Both the position numbers and the translations under genes were made by a program. The notes beneath the pieces are model-generated. The model had not been told where the DNA came from, made no database searches, and saw nothing but the letters and a program-made list of their open reading frames with translations. Below are positions 35,805-43,683 of a stretch of 64,000 bases of DNA, piece by piece. Origin of the DNA: Rhizobium freirei PRF 81 (GTDB lineage: Bacteria > Pseudomonadota > Alphaproteobacteria > Rhizobiales > Rhizobiaceae); assembly GCF_000359745.1 (NCBI RefSeq), contig NZ_AQHN01000061.1, positions 186,001-250,000 on the forward strand. Direction: 5' to 3'. Within the stretch, counting starts at the first letter, position 1, and every line of letters starts with the position of its first letter.

Positions 35805-36769
35805 ATTCGAAATATCTTCCGCTGCTTGCGACGATCGTCATCTTCATCCTGGCCTACGCAGGCTGCGTGACGCAGTATCCGAACATGCTGTCGACGCGGG
35901 TGGTCGGCAATCTGCTGACCGACAACGCCTTTCTGGGGATTGCGGCCGTCGGCATGACCTTCGTGATCATCTCCGGCGGCATCGATCTGTCCATCGGCTC
36001 GGTCATCGCCTTTACCGGCGTCTTCCTGGCGATCGTCCTGCGGGACACGACGATCCATCCCTTGATCGCTTTCACTTTAGTCCTCGTTCTCACGACTATT
36101 TTCGGTGCCGGCATGGGTGCCATCATCCATTATCTCAGCATGCCGCCATTCATCGTCACCCTGGCCGGCATGTTTCTGGCGCGCGGCATTGCCTTCGTGC
36201 TGTCGATTGACAGCATCCCGATCGAGCATGGTTTCTATTCTCAGCTCAACGATCTCTATTGGCTGATGCCGGGCGGCGGCCGGCTGACCTTGATCGGCGG
36301 CATCATGCTGCTCGTCTTCGCCGGCGGCATCGTACTGGCGCAGCGCACCCGCTTCGGCGCCAATGTCTACGCATTGGGCGGCGGCGTGCAGACCGCCGAA
36401 CTCATGGGCGTGCCCGTCGGCCGCACGACCATCCAGATCTACGCCCTGTCCGGCTTTCTCGCCGGTCTATCCGGAATCGTTTTTTCCATTTATACATCAG
36501 CGGGATATTCGCTTGCCACGGTCGGCGTCGAGCTTGACGCAATCGCTGCCGTGGTCATAGGCGGAACACTGCTGACGGGAGGAGCGGGGTTCGTCGGAGG
36601 AACACTCATCGGAATTCTCATACAGGGCTTGATTCAGACCTACATCACCTTCGACGGAACGCTTTCCAGCTGGTGGACGAAGATATTGATCGGCTTGTTG
36701 CTGTTTGCATTTATTCTGATGCAGAAGGGTCTTCTGCTGTTTTCCCGCTTCAATCGACGATACGTCTGA
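35801..36769 (+). CDS. yjfF: Galactofuranose-type ABC importer, permease 2 (YjfF-like)
   Basis: 322-residue permease that starts with GTG at 35801 (AAGGAGC upstream) and overlaps the ytfT stop. Conserved AVGMTFVIISGGIDLSIGSV, MPPFIVTLAGMFLARGIAFV and a VGVELDAIAAVVIGGTLLTG loop with GGAGFVGGTLIGILIQGLIQ mark the YjfF class. About nine helices. The downstream GntR gene begins 16 bases after its stop, so the regulator is likely co-transcribed with the importer. Confidence 0.9.
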   Translation: MNSKYLPLLATIVIFILAYAGCVTQYPNMLSTRVVGNLLTDNAFLGIAAVGMTFVIISGGIDLSIGSVIAFTGVFLAIVLRDTTIHPLIAFTLVLVLTTIFGAGMGAIIHYLSMPPFIVTLAGMFLARGIAFVLSIDSIPIEHGFYSQLNDLYWLMPGGGRLTLIGGIMLLVFAGGIVLAQRTRFGANVYALGGGVQTAELMGVPVGRTTIQIYALSGFLAGLSGIVFSIYTSAGYSLATVGVELDAIAAVVIGGTLLTGGAGFVGGTLIGILIQGLIQTYITFDGTLSSWWTKILIGLLLFAFILMQKGLLLFSRFNRRYV

Positions 36770-36785
36770 GGGAAGGACAGGGTGC

Positions 36786-37532
36786 TTGCGTAGCCGATTG
36801 CTTAACACGAGAAAGGCCGAGGGGAAGTCGCGCACGAGCCACGCGCAGGTGGTCGACGACCTTGGCAAGGCAATCGTATCGGGCGCATTTCCGATCGGCA
36901 GCATTCTTCCGGGCGACAGCGAGCTTCTGCAGCGGTTCAAGGTATCCCGCACGATTCTGCGCGAGAGCATGAAGACCCTGGCGGCCAAAGGCATGGTCGT
37001 GCCGCGCGCGCGCGTCGGCACGCGTGTCACTGAGAAGATCTATTGGAACATGTTCGATAACGAAGTGCTGAACTGGCATTTCGAAAGCGGGATCGACAAG
37101 GAATTCCTTCTCCATCTCTACGACATACGCATTGCCTTCGAGCCGTTCGCCGCCGGCCTGGTGGCGGAGCGGGCGAGCCGTGAGGACATCGATCTGCTGC
37201 GTGGGCTTGCAAGTGCCATGGCGGACCCGAATCACACGTCGGACAGCCTTGCGGTCGCCGACCTGCATTTTCATCTGGCGATCACCGAAGCCTCTCAAAA
37301 TCCGTTCATGCGGTCGCTCGGCGGACTGATCGAGGCGGCATTGGTCGGCATGTTCCGCATGAGCGCGCCGCCTTCCACCAACGGCTTCAGCAATATCGCC
37401 GATACGCATATGGCTATTGTCGATGCCATCGCAGCGCACGACAGCGTGGCTGCGCGCAAAGCAATGGAATTTGTAATCGTCGATGGGCGGCAGCATGTGC
37501 TTGAAGCCTTTGCTGCGCTGGCGGATACCTGA
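36786..37532 (+). CDS. GntR-family regulator (FadR/FCD class) of the Ytf-type importer
   Basis: 248 residues. Winged helix: HAQVVDDLGKAIVSGAFPIG, SILPGDSELLQRFKVSRTIL, RESMKTLAAKGMVVPRARVG. C-terminal FCD ligand domain with the metal-binding pattern DLHFHLAITEASQNPFMRSL and ADTHMAIVDAIAAHD. The frame has no ATG near the domain start; TTG 36786 (MRSRLLNTRKAEG) or TTG 36798 are the options. Its position right behind the importer suggests it represses or activates the ytfQ operon in response to a sugar acid or sugar intermediate; that is inferred from context. Confidence 0.82.
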   Translation: MRSRLLNTRKAEGKSRTSHAQVVDDLGKAIVSGAFPIGSILPGDSELLQRFKVSRTILRESMKTLAAKGMVVPRARVGTRVTEKIYWNMFDNEVLNWHFESGIDKEFLLHLYDIRIAFEPFAAGLVAERASREDIDLLRGLASAMADPNHTSDSLAVADLHFHLAITEASQNPFMRSLGGLIEAALVGMFRMSAPPSTNGFSNIADTHMAIVDAIAAHDSVAARKAMEFVIVDGRQHVLEAFAALADT

Positions 37533-37633
37533 GCCTCGCGCCAATTTTGCCTTGGTTCGCCATTCAACTACTTGCTATGAGGGGATTGCGCTCAGCAATG
37601 GGCCGCGCCTGACCGTTTATCTCGGAGCTTGAA

Positions 37634-39001
37634 ATGGAACGTAGCTGCCTCGCCATCATCCTCGCTGCCGGCGACAGTACCCGCATGAAATCGTCGATGT
37701 CGAAGGTACTGCATCCGATTGCGAGCCGGCCGATGATTGCTCACGTCATGGAGGCGATCGCCAAGACCGATATTTCGGTGGCGGCGCTGGTGGTGGGACG
37801 CAATGCCGATGAGGTCAGTGCGGCAGCGTCGATCGGCGGCATAGCGGTGGAATCCTATCTTCAGAAAGAGCGTCTCGGCACCGGTCATGCCGTCCTTGCT
37901 GCGCGCGAGGCGATTGCCCGGGGATATGACGACATCCTCGTTGCCTATGGCGATGTTCCCTTGCTTACCGACGCGCCGCTCCGCGCTGCCCGTCAGGGCC
38001 TAGCGGATGGCAATGACGTCGTCGTCATCGGCTTTCACACCGACAATCCGAACGCTTATGGCCGGTTGCTGGTCAAGGACGGCGAACTGATCGCCATCCG
38101 AGAAGCGAAGGATGCGACGGATGCCGAGCTGGCGGTAACCTGGTGCAACAGCGGCTTGATGGCGATTAACGGCCGCAAGGCGCTGGATCTGCTCGATCGT
38201 ATCGGCAACAACAATGCCAAGGGCGAATATTACCTCACCGATCTCGTCGAGATCGCCCGTTCGCTGGGCGGCCGCGCGGTGGCAGTCGATGCGCCGGAAG
38301 TGGAAATGACCGGCTGCAACAATCGCGCCGAACTCGCCTTCATCGAGCGCCTTTGGCAGGAACGCCGGCGTCATGAGCTGATGCTCTCGGGCGTCACCAT
38401 GATTGCGCCCGAGACTGTCTTTCTCGCCTATGACACCGTCATCGGCCAGGACGCGATGATCGAACCGAATGTCGTGTTCGGCCCCGGTGCCGTCATCGAG
38501 GGCGGCGCGATCGTCCATGCCTTCTCGCACATCGAGGGCGCGCATGTCAGCGCCGGCGCAACGGTCGGCCCGTTTGCCCGGCTGCGCCCCGGCGCCGATC
38601 TCGCCAGTGGCGCCAAGGTTGGTAATTTCTGCGAGGTGAAGAACGGCAAGATCGGCGAGGACGCCAAGGTCAGTCATCTAACCTATATCGGCGATGCAAC
38701 GATCGGAGCGGGCAGCAATATTGGTGCGGGCACGATCACCTGCAACTATGATGGGGTCAACAAGTACGAGACCCATATCGGCGCCAACGCCTTCGTCGGC
38801 TCCAACTCCTCGCTTGTGGCGCCCTTACGCATCGGTGACGGTGCTTATATTGCCTCCGGCAGCGTCATCACCGATGATGTCCCTGCCGATGCCCTGGCCT
38901 TCGGCCGTGCGCGCCAGGAAGTGAAGCCGGAGCGCGCCAAGCTCGTTCGCGAGCGCGCCCTGGCCATCAAGGCGGCAAAGAAGGGCGCTGGCAGCCACTA
39001 A
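37634..39001 (+). CDS. glmU: Bifunctional UDP-GlcNAc pyrophosphorylase/GlcN-1-P acetyltransferase GlmU
   Basis: 455-residue cytosolic enzyme. N-terminal uridyltransferase (1-230) begins [21 protein letters not shown]; the classic loop is LAAGxGTRMxSxxPK, so here the second Gly is Ser and the Pro is Ser, a variant I believe common in rhizobia. C-terminal left-handed beta-helix (from about 250) has hexapeptide repeats and the acetyltransferase motifs [20 protein letters not shown] and [17 protein letters not shown], with His in SHLTYIGD. It makes UDP-GlcNAc for peptidoglycan, LPS and Nod factors. It precedes glmS by 103 bases, in the usual rhizobial order. Confidence 0.96.
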   Translation: MERSCLAIILAAGDSTRMKSSMSKVLHPIASRPMIAHVMEAIAKTDISVAALVVGRNADEVSAAASIGGIAVESYLQKERLGTGHAVLAAREAIARGYDDILVAYGDVPLLTDAPLRAARQGLADGNDVVVIGFHTDNPNAYGRLLVKDGELIAIREAKDATDAELAVTWCNSGLMAINGRKALDLLDRIGNNNAKGEYYLTDLVEIARSLGGRAVAVDAPEVEMTGCNNRAELAFIERLWQERRRHELMLSGVTMIAPETVFLAYDTVIGQDAMIEPNVVFGPGAVIEGGAIVHAFSHIEGAHVSAGATVGPFARLRPGADLASGAKVGNFCEVKNGKIGEDAKVSHLTYIGDATIGAGSNIGAGTITCNYDGVNKYETHIGANAFVGSNSSLVAPLRIGDGAYIASGSVITDDVPADALAFGRARQEVKPERAKLVRERALAIKAAKKGAGSH

Positions 39002-39007
39002 TTCGCG

Positions 39008-39036
39008 TAACGGTCGGAAATCGAAAGTGACCGTTA
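39008..39036. promoter_or_regulatory. Inverted repeat between glmU and glmS
   Basis: TAACGGTC at 39008-39015 pairs with GACCGTTA at 39029-39036 around a 13-base loop. No T run follows, so it is not a typical intrinsic terminator; it may be a processing hairpin or a protein/small-RNA control site in the glmS leader. Confidence 0.4.
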
Positions 39037-39104
39037 TGGCAATTGAGAAAATCCTGAGAATGAGTAGGACTTGCCCTCACATCTGAGGTCGGACGGAGAG
39101 TTAT

Positions 39105-40931
39105 ATGTGTGGTATTGTTGGGATCGTCGGAACGGCGCCTGTGGCGGATCGCTTGGTGGATGCTCTGCGGCGTCTCGAATATCGCGGCTATGATTCGGCT
39201 GGCGTTGCGACGATCCATGACGGCGTGATGGATCGTCGCCGTGCGGAAGGAAAGCTGCTCAATCTCGAGAAGCGGCTGGAGGCGGATCCGCTGCCGGGCA
39301 CAACAGGCATTGCGCATACGCGCTGGGCAACCCATGGCGTTCCGAACGAAACCAATGCTCACCCGCATTTCGTCGAGGGCGTGGCCGTCGTCCATAACGG
39401 TATCATCGAAAACTTTTCCGAATTGCGCGAGGAGTTGAAGGCTGAGGGCAGGGTATTCTCTTCGCAGACGGATACCGAAGTCGTGGCGCATCTGCTTGCG
39501 AATTATGTCCGCGATGGGCTTGATCCCCGCGCTGCCATGCTCAAGATGCTGAACCGCGTGACGGGCGCCTATGCATTGGCTGTCATGTTCCAGAACGATC
39601 CCGGCACGCTGATGGCGGCACGTTCCGGCCCGCCGCTCGCCGTCGGTCACGGCAAGGGTGAGATGTTCCTCGGCTCGGACGCCATCGCGCTTGCGCCGTT
39701 CACCAATGAGATCACCTATCTCGTCGACGGCGATTGCGCGATCGTCACCCATAGCGGCGCCACGATCCTCGACTACAGCGGCAAGGAAGTGAACCGGCCG
39801 CGGCAGATTTCCCATGCGACCGCCTATGTCGTCGACAAGGGCAACCATCGCCATTTCATGGAAAAGGAAATCTACGAGCAGCCGGAGGTTATCTCCCATG
39901 CGCTCAGCCATTACGTCGATTTCGCCAGCCATCGCGTGCACCCTGGCGTGTCGGCTATCGACTTCGGGAAGGTTTCCGGTCTGGCGATTTCCGCCTGCGG
40001 CACGGCCTATCTTGCCGGCTTGATCGGCAAGTACTGGTTCGAGCGCTATGCGCGTCTCCCGGTCGAAATCGACGTTGCCTCCGAATTCCGCTACCGCGAG
40101 ATGCCTTTGTCGCCGTCGCAGGCTGCGCTGTTCATTTCTCAGTCCGGCGAGACGGCCGATACGCTGGCGTCGCTGCGCTATTGCCGGGATAACGGCCTGA
40201 AGATCGGTGCGGTCGTCAACGTCAGGGAATCGACCATCGCGCGCGAATCCGATGCGGTGTTTCCGATCATGGCCGGTCCTGAGATCGGCGTTGCCTCGAC
40301 CAAGGCCTTCACCTGTCAGCTGGCCGTTCTGGCATCGCTGGCGATCGGCGCCGGCGTTGCCCGCGGTACGATCAGCGCCAAGGATGAGAAGGAACTGGTG
40401 CATCACCTCGTCGAGATGCCGCGCATCATGGCGCAGGTGCTGAACATCATCCAGCCGCAGATGGAAAGCCTCTCCCGCGAGATCTCGAAATACAAGGACG
40501 TGCTCTATCTCGGCCGAGGCACCAGCTTCCCGCTTGCCATGGAAGGCGCGCTCAAACTCAAGGAAATCTCGTATATTCATGCCGAAGGCTATGCGGCCGG
40601 CGAGCTGAAGCACGGTCCGATTGCGCTGATCGACGAGAACATGCCGGTTATCGTCATCGCTCCCCACGACCGCTTCTTCGACAAGACGGTTTCCAACATG
40701 CAGGAAGTGGCGGCACGCGGCGGCCGGATCATCTTCATCACCGACGCAGCAGGTGCCGCCGCATCGACGCTGCCGACGATGGCGACCATCATTCTGCCTG
40801 TTGTGGACGAGATCATCGCCCCGATCATCTTCTCGCTGCCGATCCAGCTGCTTGCCTACCACACCGCTGTCTTTATGGGCACCGACGTCGATCAGCCGCG
40901 AAACCTCGCCAAATCCGTGACTGTGGAGTAG
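39105..40931 (+). CDS. glmS: Glutamine--fructose-6-phosphate aminotransferase GlmS
   Basis: 608-residue enzyme that makes glucosamine-6-phosphate from fructose-6-phosphate and glutamine. N-terminal nucleophile Cys2 (MCGIVGIVGTAP), the loop RLEYRGYDSAGVA, and THGVPNETNAHPH belong to the class-II glutaminase domain. Two SIS sugar-isomerase domains follow (ACGTAYLAGLIGKYWFE, SQSGETADTLASLRY and RGTSFPLAMEGALKLKEISY, HAEGYAAGELKHGPIALID). The C terminus is the expected LAKSVTVE. It works with GlmU upstream in UDP-GlcNAc supply. No glmS riboswitch-ribozyme is visible in the 103-base leader. Confidence 0.97.
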   Translation: MCGIVGIVGTAPVADRLVDALRRLEYRGYDSAGVATIHDGVMDRRRAEGKLLNLEKRLEADPLPGTTGIAHTRWATHGVPNETNAHPHFVEGVAVVHNGIIENFSELREELKAEGRVFSSQTDTEVVAHLLANYVRDGLDPRAAMLKMLNRVTGAYALAVMFQNDPGTLMAARSGPPLAVGHGKGEMFLGSDAIALAPFTNEITYLVDGDCAIVTHSGATILDYSGKEVNRPRQISHATAYVVDKGNHRHFMEKEIYEQPEVISHALSHYVDFASHRVHPGVSAIDFGKVSGLAISACGTAYLAGLIGKYWFERYARLPVEIDVASEFRYREMPLSPSQAALFISQSGETADTLASLRYCRDNGLKIGAVVNVRESTIARESDAVFPIMAGPEIGVASTKAFTCQLAVLASLAIGAGVARGTISAKDEKELVHHLVEMPRIMAQVLNIIQPQMESLSREISKYKDVLYLGRGTSFPLAMEGALKLKEISYIHAEGYAAGELKHGPIALIDENMPVIVIAPHDRFFDKTVSNMQEVAARGGRIIFITDAAGAAASTLPTMATIILPVVDEIIAPIIFSLPIQLLAYHTAVFMGTDVDQPRNLAKSVTVE

Positions 40932-40988
40932 GATTCTTCTCCTATTCTCACCTGACATCACGTCGTCGTGAGTAGAGTCTCTGTCAGG

Positions 40989-41013
40989 CCCGGCAGCGTG
41001 ACTGCCGGGTTGT
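40989..41013 (+). terminator. Terminator-like hairpin after glmS
   Basis: CCCGGCAG-N5-CTGCCGGG followed by TTGTGT; 57 bases past the glmS stop. The U run is imperfect, so moderate confidence. Confidence 0.65.
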
Positions 41014-41107
41014 GTGCCACGCGGATTTCTGGCACCTTCCTTAAAGGAGAGGTGGGGAGGATTTGCCGATTAGCGGTAGGCGACGGAACGGAGTTTTCGA
41101 ACGGCAA

Positions 41108-41809
41108 ATGACTGAAAAGCTCATCAAAGTATCCGTGCCGACACGGATTAGAAACAACTTCCTGGCTGGTCTGATTATTTGCGCTCCGATCGCCATTACG
41201 CTCTGGTTGACCTGGTCTATTGTTCATTGGGCAGACAGCTGGGTCCGCCCCTATATTCCGGCGCGTTACGATCCCGAGAATTATCTGAATTTCGCCGTTC
41301 CGGGCACCGGGCTGGTCATCGCGATGATCTTCATCACGCTTATCGGCTTCCTGGCCAAAAACCTGATCGGCCAGAGCATCGTCCGGTTGGGCGAGTCGCT
41401 CGTCAATCGGGTACCTCTCGTGCGGACGATCTACAAGAGCGTCAAGCAGATCTTCGAAACGGTGCTGAAGGAGCAGGGCACGTCGTTCAAGAAGGTCGGG
41501 CTTATCGAATATCCGAGCCCCGGCCTGTGGTCCATGGTGTTCATCTCGACCGATGCCAAGGGCGAAATTGCCTCCAAATTCAATGCCATGGGGCAGGACA
41601 TGGTCGCGGTTTTCCTGCCGCCGACACCGGTGCCCACTGCGGGTTTTCTGGTTTTCGTGCCGCGCGAGAAGATCACCATTCTCGATATGAGCCCCGAGGA
41701 TGGCGCCAAGCTTCTGATTTCCGGCGGCCTGGTTTCGCCGGAATACAGGCAGGAGCTTATCGCGGCGAAGGGCCTGCCCAAGCCCATTCCGATGGATTCA
41801 CTGACCTAG
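41108..41809 (+). CDS. DUF502-family membrane protein
   Basis: 233 residues with two hydrophobic segments (FLAGLIICAPIAITLWLTW and TGLVIAMIFITLIGFLAKNLIG) and a conserved cytosolic C-terminal domain (ESLVNRVPLVRTIYKSVKQI, FLPPTPVPTAGFLVFVPREK and PEDGAKLLISGGLVSPE), which is the DUF502 pattern. Function unknown; homologues occur widely in bacteria and plants. The ATG at 41108 gives MTEKLIKVSVPTRIRNNF; a TTG at 41063, behind GGGGAGG but too close to it, would add 15 residues. It sits between glmS and a repeat element on the plus strand. Confidence 0.85.
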   Translation: MTEKLIKVSVPTRIRNNFLAGLIICAPIAITLWLTWSIVHWADSWVRPYIPARYDPENYLNFAVPGTGLVIAMIFITLIGFLAKNLIGQSIVRLGESLVNRVPLVRTIYKSVKQIFETVLKEQGTSFKKVGLIEYPSPGLWSMVFISTDAKGEIASKFNAMGQDMVAVFLPPTPVPTAGFLVFVPREKITILDMSPEDGAKLLISGGLVSPEYRQELIAAKGLPKPIPMDSLT

Positions 41810-41912
41810 AGCGCTTCCGCTTTTCTTTGAATCGCGGAAACGCTCTATCTTCTTGTTTTCTGACGCATTTCGGACGGAAAACCGCTGCGCACTTTTCCTG
41901 GAAATGCTCTAG
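41808..41912. repeat. Rhizobial intergenic repeat, copy 2
   Basis: The first half (41808-41848) is an imperfect inverted repeat, AGAGCGCTTCCGC...GCGGAAACGCTCT. The second half (about 41862-41902), read on the minus strand, matches the 40 bases of copy 1 at 11058-11115 (TTCCAGGAAAAGTGCGCAGC then GGTTTTCCGTCCG) with about one mismatch. Both copies lie just past a stop codon. Resembles rhizobial intergenic mosaic elements; the hairpin half may also act as a terminator. Confidence 0.65.
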
Positions 41913-42144
41913 GAATGCTCCCATTCCTATAGCTGGCTGGATGCCTTCGCGCGAGGCGCGAACTGTCATGTGTCTATCATGTTGACGCCTTAGACCATCC
42001 TTGGGGACAGGCAGTTAGTTGCATTTCATCATCGAATGCGCGGAGCTTCGGCGTCGGGCAGTTGTTCTTTGACACGGGGCTTTCGACCAGGCCGGAGATG
42101 GATGCCGTTGTCTCCACAAGGGTTTTCATCAGGAGGATACTGTC
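41810..42144. other. Gap between DUF502 and the phytase-like gene
   Basis: The first ~100 bases are the repeat. The rest has no supported gene; it ends with the AGGAGG ribosome site of the next gene at 42131-42136. No clear promoter seen. Confidence 0.5.
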
Positions 42145-43641
42145 TTGAAATATAAGCGTTCGAAGAGCCTGTCGTTGCTGTCGGCTACCCTCGCTACATT
42201 CGTTTTTACCGCTCCGGTCGTGGCGTTTGCCGATACATCCGTGACCGTTCAGGGCATGACGCTCGTCAACAAGGGGCGCGTCGCCGTCGGCCGCATTCCA
42301 GCCAATCAGCGTGACAAGTTCGGCGAGACCTTCGGTTCAGGCTCGGGCATGTCGATCGACACCAAGAGCTGGACCCGCAACGCCGACGGCACCTACAAGG
42401 GCTCTCTCTGGCTGCTGCCGGATCGCGGCTACAATGTCGCCGGCACCACCGACTACCGCGCGCGTCTCAACACCATCGATATCAAGCTGACGCCAGTTGC
42501 TCCCGGCGAGACGCCGCCAGCCGGCAAGGAGCAGTTCGGTGTCGAAGCCAAGCTCGCCGATACGCTGCTGTTGAAAGACAACAAGGGCAACGACACCACC
42601 GGCCTCGATCCGGCGAATGGCGTCCGGCAGGCGGAAGGCGCCATGCCGCTTCTGCCGCAAGCACCGAACGGCAAGATCTCGCTCGACAATGAAGCCATTG
42701 CCCGGCTGCCCGATGGCTCGATGTTCATCAGCGATGAATACGGCCCCAATATCTACCGCTTCTCGGCGGATGGGCGGATGATTTCGGCTACGGCACCGCC
42801 GGCGGCGTTTCTGCCGATGCGCCATGGCGCAGTAAACTTCTCCTCGAACAATCCGGGGCCTGGCGAAACCGCGCCCGATCCGAAGGATCCGACCAGCGGC
42901 CGCCAGAACAACCAGGGCTTGGAGGGCATGTCTTTGACCCCGGATGGCAAGTTCCTGATCGCCGTGCTCCAGTCCGCGACCCGCCAGGATGGCGGCGATT
43001 CCAGCTCGACGCGGCAGAACACGCGCGCTCTGGTCTACGATGCCTCTGATCTCGACCATCTGAAACTGGTACACGAATATGTCGTCCCTTTGCCCGTCTT
43101 CACCAATGACAAGGGCAAGACAGCCGTCGCCGCCCAGAGCGAACTCGTGGCGCTTTCGCCGACAAGTTTCCTGATGCTCGCTCGCGACAGCAACAATGGC
43201 TACGGCCAGAAGGGTGACAAGTCGATCTATCGCAGCATCGTCGCTGTCGACGTGTCCGCTGCCACCGACATTGCCGGCGGCAAGTTCGATGGCGACACGG
43301 CCGTCGCTCCGAAGGGCGTTCTCGATCCCTCCGTCAAGCCGGCTGTCCTCAGCCAGTTCATCGACATCAACGATACCGCCGATCTCGCCCGCTTCGGCCT
43401 CCACAACGGCGCTCCGAACGATCGCAACAATCTCTCGGAAAAGTGGGAAGCCATGTCGCTTGCCAGCGTCCAGGACCCGAAGCTGCCGAATGATTACTTC
43501 CTGTTCGTCGCCAACGATAACGACTTTATCACCCAGGACGGCTTCCAGGTCGGAGCCGCCTACAAGGATGACAGCGGCGCCGACGTCGACACCATGTTCC
43601 AGGTGTTCCAGGTCACCATCCCGGGCCTTGCTACCAAGTGA
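42145..43641 (+). CDS. Secreted phytase-like esterase-domain protein
   Basis: 498 residues with a signal peptide (MKYKRSKSLSLLSATLATFV, cleavage near VAFA-D). The mature part has the 'esterase-like activity of phytase' beta-propeller wording: FGSGSGMSIDTKSW, GSLWLLPDRGYNVAGTTDYR, LDNEAIARLPDGSMFISDEYGPN, QGLEGMSLTPDGKFLIAVLQ, LARDSNNGYGQKGDKSIYRS, and EKWEAMSLASVQDPKLPNDY. Enzymatic substrate is not established by these motifs. TTG at 42145 is the start, supported by AGGAGG eight bases earlier. Likely periplasmic or secreted, acting on phosphate esters or lipids. It stands alone; a hairpin lies between it and convergent recG. Confidence 0.8.
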   Translation: MKYKRSKSLSLLSATLATFVFTAPVVAFADTSVTVQGMTLVNKGRVAVGRIPANQRDKFGETFGSGSGMSIDTKSWTRNADGTYKGSLWLLPDRGYNVAGTTDYRARLNTIDIKLTPVAPGETPPAGKEQFGVEAKLADTLLLKDNKGNDTTGLDPANGVRQAEGAMPLLPQAPNGKISLDNEAIARLPDGSMFISDEYGPNIYRFSADGRMISATAPPAAFLPMRHGAVNFSSNNPGPGETAPDPKDPTSGRQNNQGLEGMSLTPDGKFLIAVLQSATRQDGGDSSSTRQNTRALVYDASDLDHLKLVHEYVVPLPVFTNDKGKTAVAAQSELVALSPTSFLMLARDSNNGYGQKGDKSIYRSIVAVDVSAATDIAGGKFDGDTAVAPKGVLDPSVKPAVLSQFIDINDTADLARFGLHNGAPNDRNNLSEKWEAMSLASVQDPKLPNDYFLFVANDNDFITQDGFQVGAAYKDDSGADVDTMFQVFQVTIPGLATK

Positions 43642-43654
43642 CGTCGTGAAACAG

Positions 43655-43681
43655 GGATGGACGCAGCAAATGCGTCCATCC
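43655..43681. terminator. Bidirectional hairpin between the phytase-like gene and recG
   Basis: GGATGGACGC-N7-GCGTCCATCC, a perfect 10-base stem located between two convergent stops. No long T run on either side. Confidence 0.6.
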
Positions 43682-43683
43682 GC

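Noticed and set aside
39037..39104. glmS ribozyme/riboswitch
   Set aside because: The leader is too short and lacks the conserved core; such ribozymes belong mainly to Gram-positive bacteria.
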